64,000 nucleotides of DNA, from the NCBI RefSeq assembly GCF_046237015.1, contig NZ_JBJYIN010000001.1:62001-126000 (forward strand). Reading direction: 5' to 3'. Below the pieces are notes generated by a model. The model was not told the origin of the DNA. It did not search any database and worked only from the letters and a program-made list of their open reading frames with translations. A program made the position numbers and the translations under genes. Shown here piece by piece: positions 61,902 to 64,000 of this stretch (positions within the stretch are counted from its first letter, which is position 1; each line of letters opens with the position of its first letter). Source of the DNA: JBJYIN01 sp046237015 (lineage in GTDB: Bacteria > Pseudomonadota > Gammaproteobacteria > Enterobacterales > Enterobacteriaceae).

Positions 61902-62813
61902 ATGAAAACATTTTCACCTAACGATTTGACTGAAGGGGATGTCCTGCTCTTTTCCCCCGAAGAAGGAAGCTTTATCTCATGGGCCATTACCTTTCTGACT
62001 AATGCTCCCGTTAGCCATGCCGCCATGCTGTATCAAAAAACACCGCTTACCATTATTGAAGAGAGTCCTCCTCAGGTCGCGGTTAATGACGCGCTTAAAC
62101 GGTTTAAGGGACGTACCATTTATGTCTACCGGCATACAACCCAACAAAATTTATCGCCAGTCATCAATGCGGCGACAGAGCACCGAAATAACCTGGATCC
62201 CTATGATAATGCCAGCCTGTATATCGTAGGATTATTATTGCTGTATAAAAAAATCTCACTGCCAACACTTGCTCAGAAAGTCACCTTACGTATTTTGAAG
62301 AAGCTAACCGCAACCTTGACGCAGTTTCTGCAACAGCATAAAAACCCGGGAAAAATGCCGATGGTTTGCTCACAGTTTGTCGCTCAATGCTTTGAAGATG
62401 CAGGGAGCCAATACCAATTACATTTCGATCACCCACTACTGAAAGCAAGCCACAATAAAAACCTGTTAGACATGGCAGTAAAATTTATTGATCAGAACCC
62501 TATTCCTGTCATGAATAACGTTGGACTGACACCTGACAATACAATGACAGAAAGTGATGAAGCGCTGTGCGAAGCATTAAAACTCGCCATTGAAAATGGA
62601 ATATCCAGCAACGATGCCGCTGATATTAACGCAGAATTAGTGCAAGCCATTGAAGCATTCGCCAGTATCAATGCAGCACTACTGGGTATGCCAAACGATG
62701 CGAACGCCTTAAGTGCCACACATCAATTGCAGGCTAATATGAACATGTTCGTTTTCCCCGGCGATTTGATGAACAGCACCAATCTGAAGGCGGTAGGAGA
62801 AATTAAGATCTAA
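61902..62813 (+). CDS. Permuted papain-fold hydrolase (YiiX/C92-like)
   Basis: A 303-residue protein whose first ~190 residues form a circularly permuted NlpC/P60-type fold. LTEGDVLLFSPEE leads to His39 in APVSHAAML, Glu54 in IIEESPPQV and the nucleophile Cys156 in MVCSQFVAQCF. Relatives act as peptidases, amidases, acyltransferases or thioesterases, some as injected effectors. The C-terminal ~100 residues are helical and unassigned. No signal peptide. AAGGA precedes the ATG. It lies 84 bp after the cytolysin gene and is probably its operon partner. Confidence 0.82.
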   Translation: MKTFSPNDLTEGDVLLFSPEEGSFISWAITFLTNAPVSHAAMLYQKTPLTIIEESPPQVAVNDALKRFKGRTIYVYRHTTQQNLSPVINAATEHRNNLDPYDNASLYIVGLLLLYKKISLPTLAQKVTLRILKKLTATLTQFLQQHKNPGKMPMVCSQFVAQCFEDAGSQYQLHFDHPLLKASHNKNLLDMAVKFIDQNPIPVMNNVGLTPDNTMTESDEALCEALKLAIENGISSNDAADINAELVQAIEAFASINAALLGMPNDANALSATHQLQANMNMFVFPGDLMNSTNLKAVGEIKI

Positions 62814-62845
62814 TTCGACGTTGAACCTATCGAATTCACTCACCT

Positions 62846-62878
62846 TATCTCTACCGGTCTTATTGCCCGGTAGAGATA
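62846..62878. terminator. Stem-loop after the cytolysin operon
   Basis: TATCTCTACCGG and CCGGTAGAGATA form a perfect 12-bp stem with a 9-nt loop, 33 bp after the hydrolase stop codon. It lacks a T-run, so termination efficiency is uncertain. Confidence 0.6.
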
Positions 62879-62965
62879 GCTGGTTGCATGACGTGCTACA
62901 AATCGTTATGGGATGGGAAGATCGTAGAGTGCCGTTTGATGTATCGTCCTTGCTGATTTCCATCA

Positions 62966-63222
62966 TTATTTCCCATTAAACATGTCGATAATTTCTTCTT
63001 TATTCATCTCATCAAAATTATCCGGGCTGAAACTTGGCCCTTCATGAAACCAATGTTTTCGGTAGTGGTAAGAGGAACGTTCTTAGCCACGGGTTTACCA
63101 TTGCGGGCGATAACATAAGATTCTCCCGTTTCTGATACATGCTTGATAATTTTTGAGAAATTGCTTTTTGCCCCGTAGAGATTGATTTTTTGCACAGATC
63201 CTACAAAGAGTTGGTTAATCAT
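62966..63222 (-). pseudogene. Frameshifted Phd/YefM-type antitoxin
   Basis: The start reads KINLYGAKSNFSKIIKHVSE, then SYVIARNGKPVAKNVPL, the Phd/YefM antitoxin fold. The open frame then ends abruptly at 63004. A different frame continues with EGPSFSPDNFDEMNKEEIID, then MFNGK and a stop at 62966, which is the usual C-terminal tail of such antitoxins (toxin-binding part). A frameshift near 63040-63065 separates them. No toxin gene (PIN, Doc or RelE type) is seen downstream. It is probably a decayed orphan, though a short DNA-binding form could still be made. Confidence 0.72.
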
Positions 63223-63325
63223 AGCATTCCCATTGCTCCGTATCCCCTACGGACAGTTTCAATACGATGGGATATACTACCACCCTGATAACATCAACAG
63301 TTAATAAGACCTTAAAGGTGTAATA

Positions 63326-64000
63326 ATGAAAGGTATCGTGTTAGCTGGCGGCACAGGTACTCGCCTCCACCCGATTACTCGCGGTATTTCGAAGCAACTG
63401 CTGCCGATTTATGATAAACCCATGGTTTATTACCCTATTTCCGTCTTAATGCTCGCGGGAATTCGTGAAATACTCCTCATTACCACCCCCGAAGATATGC
63501 CCGCCTTTCAACGCTTGTTAGGTGATGGTTCCCACTTTGGTATTCAACTCAGCTATGCAATCCAGCCTAGCCCCGATGGGCTTGCCCAAGCATTTATCAT
63601 TGGAGAAGAATTCATCAACAATGATTGTTGTGCCTTAGTGTTGGGTGACAACATTTATTTTGGTCAGGGATTTGGTAAAAAGCTGGAAGCTGTTGCAGCG
63701 CAGGAAGAAGGTGCCACTATTTTTGGCTATCAGGTCACCGATCCAGAACGGTTTGGCGTGGTTGAGTTTGATGACAATTTCAAAGCACTTTCTATAGAAG
63801 AAAAACCCCTCGTACCAAAATCTAATTGGGCAGTAACCGGGCTTTATTTTTACGACAGGAATGTGGTGGAAATGGCCAAACAGGTCAAGCCATCACATCG
63901 CGGCGAATTGGAAATTACTACGCTCAGCCAAATGTATCTTGAACAAGGCAAATTAAATGTGGAATTACTTGGTCGTGGTTTTGCCTGGTTGGACACCGGC
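63326..64000 (+). CDS. rfbA: Glucose-1-phosphate thymidylyltransferase RfbA/RmlA (3' end outside window)
   Basis: Makes dTDP-glucose, first step to dTDP-rhamnose for O-antigen or exopolysaccharide. The visible 225 residues start MKGIVLAGGTGTRLHPITRG, then SKQLLPIYDKPMVYYP, with VLGDNIYFGQGF, RFGVVEFD, VTGLYFYD and RGELEITTL. AAGG lies 8 nt before the ATG. The full family length is about 290 residues, so about 65 residues lie beyond the window. Confidence 0.97.
   Translation, partial: MKGIVLAGGTGTRLHPITRGISKQLLPIYDKPMVYYPISVLMLAGIREILLITTPEDMPAFQRLLGDGSHFGIQLSYAIQPSPDGLAQAFIIGEEFINNDCCALVLGDNIYFGQGFGKKLEAVAAQEEGATIFGYQVTDPERFGVVEFDDNFKALSIEEKPLVPKSNWAVTGLYFYDRNVVEMAKQVKPSHRGELEITTLSQMYLEQGKLNVELLGRGFAWLDTG

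Overview
The window looks like a chromosomal segment of a soft-rot enterobacterium (Pectobacteriaceae, Pectobacterium-like). The evidence is near-E. coli-grade matches to enterobacterial genes (uvrY, yecF, cycA, iraP, nac, yghU, yjbEFGH, gnd, galF), enterobacterial tRNA-Asn and tRNA-Lys genes, a Salmonella-order anaerobic cobalamin operon and an IroN-like siderophore receptor. Identifications rest on reading translated sequences against remembered family members; no database search was run.

Layout. 1-6 kb: 5' end of uvrC, the GacA-type regulator uvrY, yecF, tRNA-Lys(CUU), the D-serine/D-alanine/glycine permease cycA, an iraP-like anti-adaptor, a nac gene cut to 86 codons but with a good sigma-54 promoter, and tRNA-Asn. 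6-8 kb: a small accessory stretch with a DeoR-type regulator, an unrecognised ORF and decayed sequence. 8-15.6 kb: a redox/detoxification cluster (SDR, old-yellow-enzyme homologue, aldo/keto reductase, TetR regulator, YghU glutathione transferase, Bcr/CflA-type efflux pump and a tandem double-TetR regulator). 15.7-20 kb: orphan IroN/FepA-type receptor, cheV, a small ABM-family monooxygenase. 20-26 kb: an import-and-hydrolysis operon (PotABCD-like ABC transporter with a Tat-exported binding protein, a creatinase-like M24 hydrolase lacking metal ligands, and an RpiR regulator).

26.4-47.7 kb: the complete anaerobic cobalamin operon cbiABCDETFGHJKLMNQOP-cobU-cobS-cobC-cobT on the minus strand. 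It is headed by an adenosylcobalamin riboswitch and an intrinsic terminator whose U-tract touches the cbiA start codon. Divergently placed are a zinc alcohol dehydrogenase, cobD and pduX, which make the aminopropanol-phosphate linker. 47.7-55 kb: a MASE2-GGDEF diguanylate cyclase, the exopolysaccharide-associated yjbEFGH operon and gnd.

55.3-63.2 kb: an AT-rich accessory region inside the gnd/galF/rfb polysaccharide locus, and the most interesting part. It encodes (i) a fusion of an apparently catalytically dead M20 peptidase domain to a LuxR-type HTH, (ii) an omptin outer-membrane protease with all catalytic residues, (iii) a small protein with two internal repeats, (iv) a cholesterol-dependent cytolysin (CDC) with the undecapeptide ECTGLPWEWWR and a Thr-Leu pair, without a signal peptide, and (v) a permuted papain-fold hydrolase directly downstream of the CDC. 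The upstream regions of the omptin and of the CDC carry the same unusual regulatory block: GGTGA elements exactly 23 bp apart around a TAAATCAGA core. The block also adjoins the regulator's own 5' end. I infer a small co-regulated toxin/protease module. The window ends inside rfbA.
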